A stretch of 64,000 nucleotides of DNA from Candidatus Izemoplasmatales bacterium (lineage in GTDB: Bacteria > Bacillota_I > Bacilli_A > Izemoplasmatales > Hujiaoplasmataceae): contig JAQVVR010000007.1 in the NCBI GenBank assembly GCA_028698875.1, positions 1 to 64,000 on the forward strand, read 5' to 3'. Numbering within the stretch: the first letter of the stretch is position 1; each line of letters opens with the position of its first letter. The notes below the pieces were generated by a model. That model saw only the letters and a program-made list of their open reading frames with translations. It was not told the DNA's origin and made no database searches. The position numbers and the translations under genes are program-made. Below, piece after piece: positions 1 through 7,041 of the stretch.

Positions 1-21
1 CAAATCCCGTCGGGACCGCCA
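1..21 (+). tRNA. tRNA-Asp, 3' end only (truncated by window edge)
   Basis: The first 21 bases are the 3' part of a tRNA: T-stem strand, acceptor strand CGGGACC (11-17), discriminator G18 and an encoded CCA (19-21). The implied 5' acceptor strand GGTCCCG and the G discriminator match tRNA-Asp of Bacillota. The anticodon lies outside the window, so the identity is inferred. It sits 7 bases before tRNA-Phe, as in a tRNA cluster. Confidence 0.75.
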
Positions 22-28
22 TTTTGAT

Positions 29-104
29 GGTCCGGTAGCTCAGTTGGTAGAGCAATGGACTGAAAATCCATGTGTCGCCAGTTCAATTCTGGCCTGGACC
101 ACCA
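29..104 (+). tRNA. tRNA-Phe (GAA)
   Basis: A complete 76-base cloverleaf. Acceptor strands GGTCCGG (29-35) and CTGGACC (94-100) pair with one G-T wobble, the discriminator is A101 and CCA is encoded (102-104). The anticodon GAA is at 62-64, preceded by T and inside a 7-base loop. The D-arm (TAGCTCAGTTGG) and T-loop (GTTCAATTC) sequences are canonical. Confidence 0.98.
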
Positions 105-118
105 TCTGGAGCGCATAC

Positions 119-142
119 AAGCCCTTTTTATAGGGCTTTTTT
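119..142 (+). terminator. Rho-independent terminator of the tRNA cluster
   Basis: Stem AAGCCCT (119-125) / AGGGCTT (132-138), 6-base loop, then a T tract to 142. Confidence 0.85.
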
Positions 143-167
143 GTTGGAATTTATAGGCAATCAGATT

Positions 168-202
168 AACAACAGGAAGAAAGTAATTTCATTCCTGTTG
201 TT
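168..202 (+). repeat. Perfect 11-bp hairpin between tRNA-Phe and the AraC gene
   Basis: AACAACAGGAA (168-178) is exactly complementary to TTCCTGTTGTT (192-202) around a 13-base loop. Only TTT-C follows, so it is a poor terminator. No other feature was seen between 143 and the ribosome-binding site of the next gene. Confidence 0.5.
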
Positions 203-337
203 TCCATATTATGTTTCTTGTGTTATGATTTGCCATGAACCATTATGTTTAAATATTAGTCATAAATAGATTACATTCGCAAGGACGGTCAAGAACTTTA
301 TTCTTCAAAGGCATATAATCAGATTACGAGGGAAAAA

Positions 338-1246
338 ATGGAACAGTTTGATAACGTTGAAGCGGTTTATCGTATGCAAGAATTCATTAAAACACATCTA
401 AAAGAACCAATCACTTTACATGATTTATCAGAAGCAGCGAACTACTCGCCGTGGCATGCCGCACGGATGTTTAAGGAATTTACCGGAAAAGCACCGTTTG
501 AGTATATCCGTGCTTATCGATTGAGTCATGCGGCGGTGGTTATCCGTGATGAAAAGAAAAAAATCGTTGATGTTGCTTTTGATTTCATGTTTGGGTCCCA
601 TGAGGGATTCACAAAAGCATTTTCAAAAACCTTTGGAATGGCGCCTTCTTGTTATTCAGAGACCACTCCGGCAATCAAACTGTTTCTTCCGTGGGATGTT
701 AGAGCATATCACGAATTCCTCAAAAAAGGAGAAAAAAACATGGCAAAAGCCAAAGAAAAAAGTATCGTTTTTGTACAAATTGTTGATCGTCCGGAACGGA
801 AGCTAATGCTTAAACGCGGTATCAAAGCCAATGAATACTTCGCATATTGCGGTGAAGTCGGTTGTGATATTTGGGGGGTTTTGACCAGCGTCAAAGAAGC
901 ACTATATGAACCGGTGGGAATGTGGCTTCCCAAGAAACTGATCAAAGCAGGAACTTCAGAGTATATTCAAGGAGTCGAACTTCCGCTAGATTATGATAAA
1001 GCAATTCCTGATGGATATGATTTAATCACCTTAGAACCGTGTAAGATGATGATATTTCAGGGCCAACCGTATGATGACAAAGATTTTGAAGTCGAAGTGC
1101 TTTCACTAATGAAAACGATCGATGATTATGATCCTTCCGTGTTTGGATACGAATGGGCAGATGAAGACGCACCAAGATTTCAACTATCACCAGCAGGTTA
1201 CCGCGGATACATTGAAGCTCGTCCAGTTAGATTAATAACCAAATAA
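338..1246 (+). CDS. AraC-family regulator with GyrI-like effector-binding domain
   Basis: 302 residues. Residues about 8-108 are an AraC-type double helix-turn-helix: PITLHDLSEAANYS is the first helix pair, and FMFGSHEGFTKAFSKTFG with MAPSCY is the conserved second half. Residues about 140-300 look like the GyrI-like ligand-binding fold (SOUL/AraC effector-binding type), ending in GYEWADEDAPRFQLSPAGY-like text. The N-terminal HTH plus C-terminal sensor arrangement is that of Rob/BmrR-like multidrug or small-molecule responsive activators. The start is supported by GAGGG about 7 bases upstream. It stands alone with its own terminator; target and ligand are unknown. Confidence 0.85.
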   Translation: MEQFDNVEAVYRMQEFIKTHLKEPITLHDLSEAANYSPWHAARMFKEFTGKAPFEYIRAYRLSHAAVVIRDEKKKIVDVAFDFMFGSHEGFTKAFSKTFGMAPSCYSETTPAIKLFLPWDVRAYHEFLKKGEKNMAKAKEKSIVFVQIVDRPERKLMLKRGIKANEYFAYCGEVGCDIWGVLTSVKEALYEPVGMWLPKKLIKAGTSEYIQGVELPLDYDKAIPDGYDLITLEPCKMMIFQGQPYDDKDFEVEVLSLMKTIDDYDPSVFGYEWADEDAPRFQLSPAGYRGYIEARPVRLITK

Positions 1247-1257
1247 ATAATATCATC

Positions 1258-1287
1258 ACTCCGCTCAAATTCAGAGCGGAGTTTTTT
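1258..1287 (+). terminator. Terminator of the AraC-family gene
   Basis: Perfect 9-bp stem ACTCCGCTC (1258-1266) / GAGCGGAGT (1274-1282) followed by six T. Confidence 0.95.
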
Positions 1288-1476
1288 ATCTTGGTATCGA
1301 AGAAAGCAAAGGGAAAGCCACAGATTGACGAATATCAATTATTTTGTTGGATAATCCCAAAAGAAACGCTTTCACTATAACAGATTGGTTCAACTCAATA
1401 CTGGACTAACAAAGCCATTTTTACACCCTAAGTATTGTATAAATAAGACGGCTTTGAGAAGCAAGCAAATAAAGAC
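1288..1476. other. Intergenic stretch with no recognisable feature
   Basis: Part of the 309-base gap between stop 1246 and start 1556. Apart from the terminator before it and the promoter after it, no ORF with a ribosome-binding site, strong hairpin or repeat was seen. Confidence 0.5.
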
Positions 1477-1505
1477 TTGAAAACAAACAACGGTAATGGT
1501 AAAAT
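1477..1505 (+). promoter_or_regulatory. Sigma-A promoter of the zinc-ribbon gene
   Basis: TTGAAA (1477-1482), 17 bp, TAAAAT (1500-1505). Predicted start of transcription is near 1512, giving a leader of about 44 bases. Confidence 0.75.
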
Positions 1506-1555
1506 TTATTTATATCAATTGCTTCACTTGAATATATCCTCAAAGGAGAAACACG

Positions 1556-1957
1556 ATGTTTTGTCAAAAATGCGGTAAAAAATTAGATGAGAACTCCAGT
1601 TTTTGCCCTGAATGTGGAGCGAGAATCGAGAAAAGCGAAACGGTTACATATGACGATTTTGATCATCCTGAACGACATGAAAGTTTTTCATCACATAAAA
1701 CTAATTGGGTCGAACCTAAATATTTAACAACATGCATGATTCTTGGTGTATTATCGATTATCTTTAGTGTTTTAAATTATTTTGGGGTCTACTTAACCCA
1801 TATGATAGGGATTGTTATGGGAATAATTGCTATATCGTTGGCCAATAAAGACAAAAGTGAAACAAAAACCTTTTCTAAAGCAGGCTTAACAATGGGAATT
1901 ATTGGGTTATCTTTAGGGGCATTTGCATTTATTGTAGGGTTTATTAATGCCATATAG
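1556..1957 (+). CDS. Zinc-ribbon membrane protein, two transmembrane helices (DUF4190-like)
   Basis: 133 residues. The N-terminus is a double-CxxC zinc ribbon (C3, C6, C17, C20) of the kind found at the start of many small bacterial membrane proteins. A charged linker follows, then two hydrophobic helices at about residues 59-82 and 104-128, separated by a lysine-rich turn (NKDKSETKTF). The second half, with GLTMGIIGLSLG, resembles the DUF4190 two-helix module. AAAGGAG lies 8 bases before the ATG. It is a single-gene unit with its own promoter and terminator. The function is unknown; a membrane-anchored regulator or adaptor is possible but nothing here proves it. Confidence 0.75.
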   Translation: MFCQKCGKKLDENSSFCPECGARIEKSETVTYDDFDHPERHESFSSHKTNWVEPKYLTTCMILGVLSIIFSVLNYFGVYLTHMIGIVMGIIAISLANKDKSETKTFSKAGLTMGIIGLSLGAFAFIVGFINAI

Positions 1958-1982
1958 ATTTTTGTCCGGTGTAATTTAACCT

Positions 1983-2007
1983 AGCCCTTTTGGGCTTTTC
2001 TTTTTTT
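1983..2007 (+). terminator. Terminator of the zinc-ribbon gene
   Basis: Stem AGCCC (1983-1987) / GGGCT (1992-1996), TTTT loop, followed by TTTC and a run of seven T. Confidence 0.7.
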
Positions 2008-2133
2008 AAGCCACCTGATATTTGAAAACCACTATCTTTATATCCTTACTATATATATAATATATAAGCTGCATAGAGTTAAAAATCGCAGTATTTGTCA
2101 TTTTTTGACAAACGGATAAGGAGAGATATTTTC

Positions 2134-3306
2134 ATGAAAATTGCCCTATTTCCCATCGTGTCATCATTGCATAACGAATCAGTTATTGATAATCAAACAC
2201 TTGCCTTAATCGATGAAATCAAACAACACGGAGAATTTGAGTTTTACATTTCATCGCTTGATGGGTTATATGATTCCGATATGTCGTTGATTCTTGTTCA
2301 AAGCGGGGGATCAGAGGCTGCTTTTCTAGCTATCAAGAAGCACTTGCATGCGCCATATTATTTACTAACATATGGGACAAATAATTCTTTGGCAGCCAGT
2401 ATGGAGATTCTTTCTTATTTAAAAAACAACAACGAAGCCGCAGAAATTCTTCATGGTTCACCTAAGTATATTGCCAAACGACTTCACGAATTAAAAAACC
2501 ATCAAGAGAAAGCCATTGTTAATCTGGGCATCGTTGGCAAACCGAGCGACTGGTTGATTGCAAGTCATGTTGATAAGGAACAATGTCTTAAACGCTTTAA
2601 CATCAATCTTATTGATATCCCGATTTCGGAATTGACGGATTTATTTGAACAAGCAGATGCTGCCGATTTTATATATACGGAGTTACTAGTATTTGATCAA
2701 TACGAACTTAATCAAGCAAAAAAGGTATCGGTATCGTTGCGGCAATTAATCGATAAATATCAGTTGGAAGGGTTGACAGTTCGCTGCTTTGATTTGCTCA
2801 GTAGTATCCATACAACCGGATGTTTGGGGCTTTCTTTCTTAAATAAAGAGGGTATTGTCGGAACATGTGAAGGTGATGTGCCGGCTATGCTATCGATGTA
2901 TTTTTTAAAAAAAATAACTGGTCAATGCGGATTTCAGGCAAATCCGTCCCAAATTAACATGGAAGCCAAAACCGTTGTATTGGCCCACTGTACCTTGCCT
3001 TTGAATATGGCAACTGATTTTATTGTCACGACACATTTTGAATCAGGAATCGGGGTTGCCCTTAAAGGCACTATGCAATTAACGCCGATTACGGTATTTA
3101 AATTAAGCAATGATTTAAAACATTACTATGTTGAAGAGGGAAGTATCATTGCGAATCTAGATAATCCCAATTTGTGTCGAACGCAAATTCTTATACAACT
3201 GCCGGATGTAAAATACTTTTTGTCAGCGCCGTTTGGCAATCATCATATTGTTGTATATGGGTCTTATAAAAAAGCAATTGAAGAGGCTATGCAAAAATAT
3301 TGGTAA
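2134..3306 (+). CDS. L-fucose isomerase C-terminal-like protein of unknown function
   Basis: 390 residues from ATG 2134, chosen because AAGGAGA (2118-2124) precedes it; an upstream TTG at 2095 has no such site. The C-terminal part carries GTCEGDVPAM, VVLAHCTLPL and HFESGIGVALKG. These resemble the catalytic-side segments of the L-fucose/L-arabinose isomerase fold, including an acidic residue in GxCEGD. The N-terminal 200 residues look like the Rossmann-type lobes of the same superfamily (LILVQSGGSEA, VNLGIVGKPSDWLI). It is likely cytoplasmic. It is 21 bases upstream of the trypsin-like protease gene with no terminator between them, so the two are probably co-transcribed. Isomerase activity and substrate are not established. 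Confidence 0.55.
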   Translation: MKIALFPIVSSLHNESVIDNQTLALIDEIKQHGEFEFYISSLDGLYDSDMSLILVQSGGSEAAFLAIKKHLHAPYYLLTYGTNNSLAASMEILSYLKNNNEAAEILHGSPKYIAKRLHELKNHQEKAIVNLGIVGKPSDWLIASHVDKEQCLKRFNINLIDIPISELTDLFEQADAADFIYTELLVFDQYELNQAKKVSVSLRQLIDKYQLEGLTVRCFDLLSSIHTTGCLGLSFLNKEGIVGTCEGDVPAMLSMYFLKKITGQCGFQANPSQINMEAKTVVLAHCTLPLNMATDFIVTTHFESGIGVALKGTMQLTPITVFKLSNDLKHYYVEEGSIIANLDNPNLCRTQILIQLPDVKYFLSAPFGNHHIVVYGSYKKAIEEAMQKYW

Positions 3307-3327
3307 ATATTAAAACGAGGTGATTTT

Positions 3328-4191
3328 ATGTTTGTCGAAGCTATCAAGGAGTGTGCAAAATTCACCAAACAATTTCGGACGATTACCCGCAATTTTGGAA
3401 GTGACAAGGTTAATAAAGGCGCAGCATCATTAATCGTTATCAATAATGATGGATGGATTTTAACATGTAAACATGTTGCGAATAATATTTATTTTGCAGA
3501 CCAGTTTGGGAAAAGTTATCGAAATTATAAAGCCGAATTGAGTCAAGGATTGATGAACGAAGCGACTTTGAGACAAAAATACAATTATCAGCTCGATAAG
3601 ATCTGTCAACTAAAAAACCAGTTTTTTGATGTGTTTTCGGGTAACTTTGTCGGAGTGAAGGTGATTCCCCATAAAAAGATGGATATTGCTCTTATCAAAA
3701 TTGAAGGTGATATAAAAATGGCCTGTGATCATTTCCCGGTTTTTTCGCAAAAAATGGCCGAAAGCGGCATGAGTTTGTGTAAACTGGGATTTCCGTTTGC
3801 GGAATATACCTGTGTTGAATATAATGTTGAAAACGATGATATTTTCTTTACTAACACAGGGAAAATTATGACACCTTTTTTTCCTCTTGATGGGATGGTC
3901 ACACGGACGATGATTAATGCGGACAATCAAATCTTTGGCTTTGAAATGAGTACGCCAGGGATAAAAGGACAATCAGGGGGACCAGTTTTTGATAAGGAAG
4001 GATTAGTTTATGGCATGCAGTATCAAACGCACCATTTGGATTTGGATTTTAAGCTTGTCAAACAAATTAACAAACCTACTGGAATTGAAGAAGAGGTAAA
4101 CTATGCCTTTATGAATGTCGGTAATGCCATATCTTCGACAATCCTGATTGAATTTATGAAAGAAAACCATGTTGTTTTCCAATCTCGATAA
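3328..4191 (+). CDS. Cytoplasmic trypsin-like serine protease
   Basis: 287 residues. The chymotrypsin-fold triad is visible: H49 in LTCKHV, D119 in KKMDIALIKI and S216 in GQSGGPVF. The conserved glycines around the serine and the hydrophobic VNNDGWILT strand support the trypsin_2 family. No signal peptide or membrane helix is present at the N-terminus (MFVEAIKECAKF), and there is no PDZ domain, so this is not a standard secreted HtrA/DegP. The start has GAGGTGA 7 bases upstream. It follows the fucose-isomerase-like gene by 21 bases and ends at a strong terminator. The substrate is unknown. Confidence 0.8.
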   Translation: MFVEAIKECAKFTKQFRTITRNFGSDKVNKGAASLIVINNDGWILTCKHVANNIYFADQFGKSYRNYKAELSQGLMNEATLRQKYNYQLDKICQLKNQFFDVFSGNFVGVKVIPHKKMDIALIKIEGDIKMACDHFPVFSQKMAESGMSLCKLGFPFAEYTCVEYNVENDDIFFTNTGKIMTPFFPLDGMVTRTMINADNQIFGFEMSTPGIKGQSGGPVFDKEGLVYGMQYQTHHLDLDFKLVKQINKPTGIEEEVNYAFMNVGNAISSTILIEFMKENHVVFQSR

Positions 4192-4202
4192 GAGAAATTC
4201 GT

Positions 4203-4233
4203 AAAAAAAAGACACTTGTTTGGTCTTTTTTTT
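4203..4233 (+). terminator. Terminator after the trypsin-like protease
   Basis: Eight A plus GAC (4203-4213) pairs with GTC plus eight T (4223-4233) around a 9-base loop. The A/T symmetry makes it usable from either strand. Confidence 0.9.
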
Positions 4234-4293
4234 GTATAAAAGAATAACTATTTCTTTTGCGTATTATTTATGTACACAAAGGAGAGAAGACAC

Positions 4294-5958
4294 ATGAAAA
4301 AAGGAACTTTGTTATTTTTTTTAGTTGTGGGGTTATTATCAACAATTAACTACCCGCAAGTCAAGGCGTATTCACCACATTATCTTCCGAACGGAAAAAA
4401 CTATCTTTCGGAGGATAACTTCACTTTAGAAGATGATCATCTGGTAACTGATGCGCCTTTTTTGGTAAAGCCATATACCAACTATTGTTTAACCGTGACA
4501 AGAGAATATATGGAAAGTGGTGCTGAAAATATCATCATCAACTTTTATAACAATGATGAAGAAATAGATTCATTAACTGTCACAATCGCCACCGACTTAA
4601 TTATTCTGTCAGGATGTTATTATCTGTATATGACATTTGAAACATCAGCTCAAACCAACTATATTGATTTAGTTTTTGATGACTCCAGAGATTTCTTTTC
4701 CACAAATACTATTGCACAGTTTATGTTGGAAGAGGGGACAATTTCGACGGCCGCAGAAGGCATCGAAACGTATATTGAAGGCAATGTGATTGATACGAAC
4801 GGTCCAATTTTATCGGGTGCGGCCGTCATAATCTCTGATGTCGATAATCCCATCGAAATTGATGACATTAAAGCGGGAATGTATGCATACGATGCCATCG
4901 ATGAAGATGTGACAAATAACATCACTGTTATGACAGATGATTATACAGAAAATGCCACAACACTTGGGAATTATGAAATTATATTCCAAGTTGCGGATTC
5001 GAGTGAAAATACGACTGATTTTACCTGTATCGTTAAAGTCATTGATATTACTAAGCCCGTCTTTTCAGGTCCTTCAGAAATAACGGTGTCCTACCCCAAC
5101 GCCTTTACGATTAATGATCTTAAAGCGATGATTCATGCCAGTGACAACTACGACGGTGATATCACCGCAAACATATCAATTTATCAGGAAAACTATACCG
5201 AATCTACGAATATCGTTGGTGAATATCAAGTGTCATTTGCGGTGGCTGATAGTTCGGATAATAGCAATATTTTTACCATGACCATTTACGTGATTGACGC
5301 TGATTATCCCTTGTTCTATGGGGTATCGGAAGTTACAATTGGATACGATCAGACCTTAACAGTGTTGGAGATCCAAAATTCATTGCAAGCAATCGATAAT
5401 TACGATGGCGACCTCTCTGCACAAATTCATTTGAAAACCGACGGATACAGCGCCTATCAACACTGTATTGGCGATTATGTGATTGTATTCGAGGTCGAAG
5501 ACTTGGCGGGAAATTATAATCAAAAAACAGTTATTGTCCGAATAATTGATGAAATTGGGCCAATCATATATTTTGACACATCCATTATCAAAGTCTATAA
5601 TTCAACGATTTTGTCGATGAGTGACTTGACAACATTATTAAAAAAATCTGGGGAATTGGCAGCGGATGAAAATTATCAACTCTATATTCGCTACGACTCA
5701 TATTCAGATCACGCATCAATTCCGGGAGTATATCACCTAACCTTGGAATATGAAAATAAAGATGGTGAAATCTTAGCCAAATCGCTACAAATCGTAGTTA
5801 AAAACGTATCTACTCAATACGTGGAAGCCCAAACAGCGCTCCCTGATGAGGATTCGGTTTTCAAGCAATACCAAATAGGATTTGTCGGTGGAGCATTGAT
5901 TTTAATTACGATTATAACCAATCTGGCTTGGGCTCATCAGCGGAAAAAGGGTTGGTGA
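4294..5958 (+). CDS. Membrane-anchored surface protein with four Ig-like (DUF5011-type) repeats
   Basis: 554 residues from ATG 4294 (AAAGGAG 9 bases upstream; an in-frame ATG at 4270 has none). A signal peptide ends near residue 26 (VKA). Residues 27-165 form a beta-rich N-terminal domain that was not recognised. Four repeats of about 84 residues follow (roughly 169-252, 253-336, 337-420, 421-506). The first three carry the pattern aspartate-x-x-x-Pro-hydrophobic-x-Gly, DNYDGD-like centres and GxYxVxFxVxDxxxN ends, as in DUF5011/HYR-like adhesion modules; the fourth is divergent. A C-terminal helix (about 528-548) followed by HQRKKGW anchors it. There is no LPXTG sorting motif, so anchoring is by the helix. 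It probably acts outside the cell in adhesion or glycan contact. Confidence 0.75.
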   Translation: MKKGTLLFFLVVGLLSTINYPQVKAYSPHYLPNGKNYLSEDNFTLEDDHLVTDAPFLVKPYTNYCLTVTREYMESGAENIIINFYNNDEEIDSLTVTIATDLIILSGCYYLYMTFETSAQTNYIDLVFDDSRDFFSTNTIAQFMLEEGTISTAAEGIETYIEGNVIDTNGPILSGAAVIISDVDNPIEIDDIKAGMYAYDAIDEDVTNNITVMTDDYTENATTLGNYEIIFQVADSSENTTDFTCIVKVIDITKPVFSGPSEITVSYPNAFTINDLKAMIHASDNYDGDITANISIYQENYTESTNIVGEYQVSFAVADSSDNSNIFTMTIYVIDADYPLFYGVSEVTIGYDQTLTVLEIQNSLQAIDNYDGDLSAQIHLKTDGYSAYQHCIGDYVIVFEVEDLAGNYNQKTVIVRIIDEIGPIIYFDTSIIKVYNSTILSMSDLTTLLKKSGELAADENYQLYIRYDSYSDHASIPGVYHLTLEYENKDGEILAKSLQIVVKNVSTQYVEAQTALPDEDSVFKQYQIGFVGGALILITIITNLAWAHQRKKGW

Positions 5959-5974
5959 CCCATATTTGGCCCCG

Positions 5975-6001
5975 GCTCGCACATAAAGTGCGGGCTTTTT
6001 T
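5975..6001 (+). terminator. Terminator of the surface protein gene
   Basis: Stem GCTCGCAC (5975-5982) / GTGCGGGC (5988-5995) with one wobble, ATAAA loop and six T. Confidence 0.9.
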
Positions 6002-6049
6002 AATTGTTGAAAACGCGATATTTATTTTAGAAACCGTTTTCACGCAATT
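6002..6049. promoter_or_regulatory. Inverted repeat upstream of the hnd promoter, candidate operator
   Basis: AATTGTTGAAAACG (6002-6015) and CGTTTTCACGCAATT (6035-6049) are complementary except for one inserted base and one mismatch. They are separated by 19 bases and end 14 bases before the -35 box. Candidate binding site for a hydrogenase regulator; the protein is not identifiable. Confidence 0.4.
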
Positions 6050-6063
6050 GGAATACTTTCTGT

Positions 6064-6092
6064 TTTACAAATAGATACCCGAGTGTTATAAT
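6064..6092 (+). promoter_or_regulatory. Sigma-A promoter of hndABCD
   Basis: TTTACA (6064-6069), 17 bp, consensus TATAAT (6087-6092). Transcription should start near 6099. Confidence 0.85.
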
Positions 6093-6132
6093 AGGCTTGC
6101 TGAAAAAATGGGGAAAGGAGAATTGCAAACTT

Positions 6133-6612
6133 ATGAGCTTAAAAATTAACATTACCGAAGAGAAAATTGCGAGATTGTTCGAAGTCATGGAAAAAAACAA
6201 AAGGAAACCAGGCCCGTTAATGCCAACCTTGCATGAAGCGCAAAAAATATTCGGTTGTATTCCAATCGAAGTTCAAAAAATCATTGCCAAGGAACTGAAT
6301 GAAAGTGTTGCCAAAATTAACGGCGTAGTTACTTTCTATGGCAATTTTTCTATTGAACCTAAAGGCGAAACGATTATCAATGTTTGCTTGGGAACGGCAT
6401 GTTATGTCCGCGGATCCCAAAGCGTACTTGATGCTTTTGCGGATGAATTGCACCTAAAACCGGGCGAAACGTCCGAAGACGGGAAATTTACCTTGCAATC
6501 GACTCGTTGTATTGGTGCTTGCGGATTAGCACCGATATTCACTGTCAATGAGGCAGTATACGGAAACAGTTCGGTTTCGAAAGTCAAAGAAATACTAGCT
6601 AAGATTCTGTAA
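6133..6612 (+). CDS. hndA: NAD(P)-linked [FeFe] hydrogenase subunit A (NuoE-like, [2Fe-2S] thioredoxin fold)
   Basis: 159 residues from ATG 6133, which lies 12 bases after AAAGGAG. This is the NuoE/HydC/HndA family: an N-terminal helical segment, then a thioredoxin-like domain whose four cysteines (C85, C90, C126, C130, in CLGTAC and CIGACG) bind one [2Fe-2S] cluster. The subunit passes electrons between the diaphorase subunit (next-but-one gene) and the hydrogenase. First gene of a four-gene operon with the order and composition of hndABCD of Desulfovibrio fructosovorans. The promoter at 6064-6092 serves it directly. Confidence 0.92.
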   Translation: MSLKINITEEKIARLFEVMEKNKRKPGPLMPTLHEAQKIFGCIPIEVQKIIAKELNESVAKINGVVTFYGNFSIEPKGETIINVCLGTACYVRGSQSVLDAFADELHLKPGETSEDGKFTLQSTRCIGACGLAPIFTVNEAVYGNSSVSKVKEILAKIL

Positions 6613-6663
6613 CTAAACCACACATTTACGGTAATTATATTATATTATTCGGGGAGGAACACA

Positions 6664-7032
6664 ATGAAATCACTTGATGATTTGCAAAAACTTCGCGATA
6701 AAGCAAAACGAACCATGGATATGACAGATCTTGTTGACGGAGTCAGAATTCAGGTTGGAATGGGGACCTGCGGCATTGCCGCTGGGGCTCGTCCGGTTTT
6801 GCAAAAGTTTATCGATGAGGTTGCAGCACACAACTTACATAATATTATCATCACTCAGGTCGGTTGCATGGGCGAATGTGCCTTTGAACCAATCGTTGAG
6901 ATTGTTGAAAAAGATGGCACAAAGACTACCTATTGTAAAGTCGGAAAACGGCTGGCTGAAGAAATAGTCGAAGAACATTTGATCAATGGCAATCGGCTCG
7001 ACGCCTATATGCTATCGACCATCAAAAGGTAG
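6664..7032 (+). CDS. hndB: Hydrogenase subunit B, small [2Fe-2S] thioredoxin-like protein
   Basis: 122 residues. The motifs GTCGIAAGARPV and VGCMGECAFEP identify the (2Fe-2S) ferredoxin-like/HndB family. Cysteines C36, C68 and C72 are in the cluster region and C91 is the only other one. The second cysteine of the usual first pair is not at the NuoE spacing, as is common in HndB. In four-subunit hydrogenases this protein is an extra electron carrier beside the NuoE- and NuoF-like subunits. GGGGAGG is 7 bases before the ATG; 51 bases separate it from hndA and 9 from hndC. Confidence 0.88.
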   Translation: MKSLDDLQKLRDKAKRTMDMTDLVDGVRIQVGMGTCGIAAGARPVLQKFIDEVAAHNLHNIIITQVGCMGECAFEPIVEIVEKDGTKTTYCKVGKRLAEEIVEEHLINGNRLDAYMLSTIKR

Positions 7033-7041
7033 GGGTTTGCG

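Noticed and set aside
72-269. 65-codon open frame beginning inside tRNA-Phe
   Set aside because: It overlaps the tRNA and its terminator and has no ribosome-binding site.
528-945. Open frames on both strands inside the AraC-family gene
   Set aside because: They are alternative-frame shadows of a well-supported coding region.
6002-6049. Rex (NADH-sensing) operator at the hydrogenase promoter
   Set aside because: Rex sites are compact TTGTGA-N6-TCACAA palindromes; here the arms are 19 bases apart and the half-site has an extra T.
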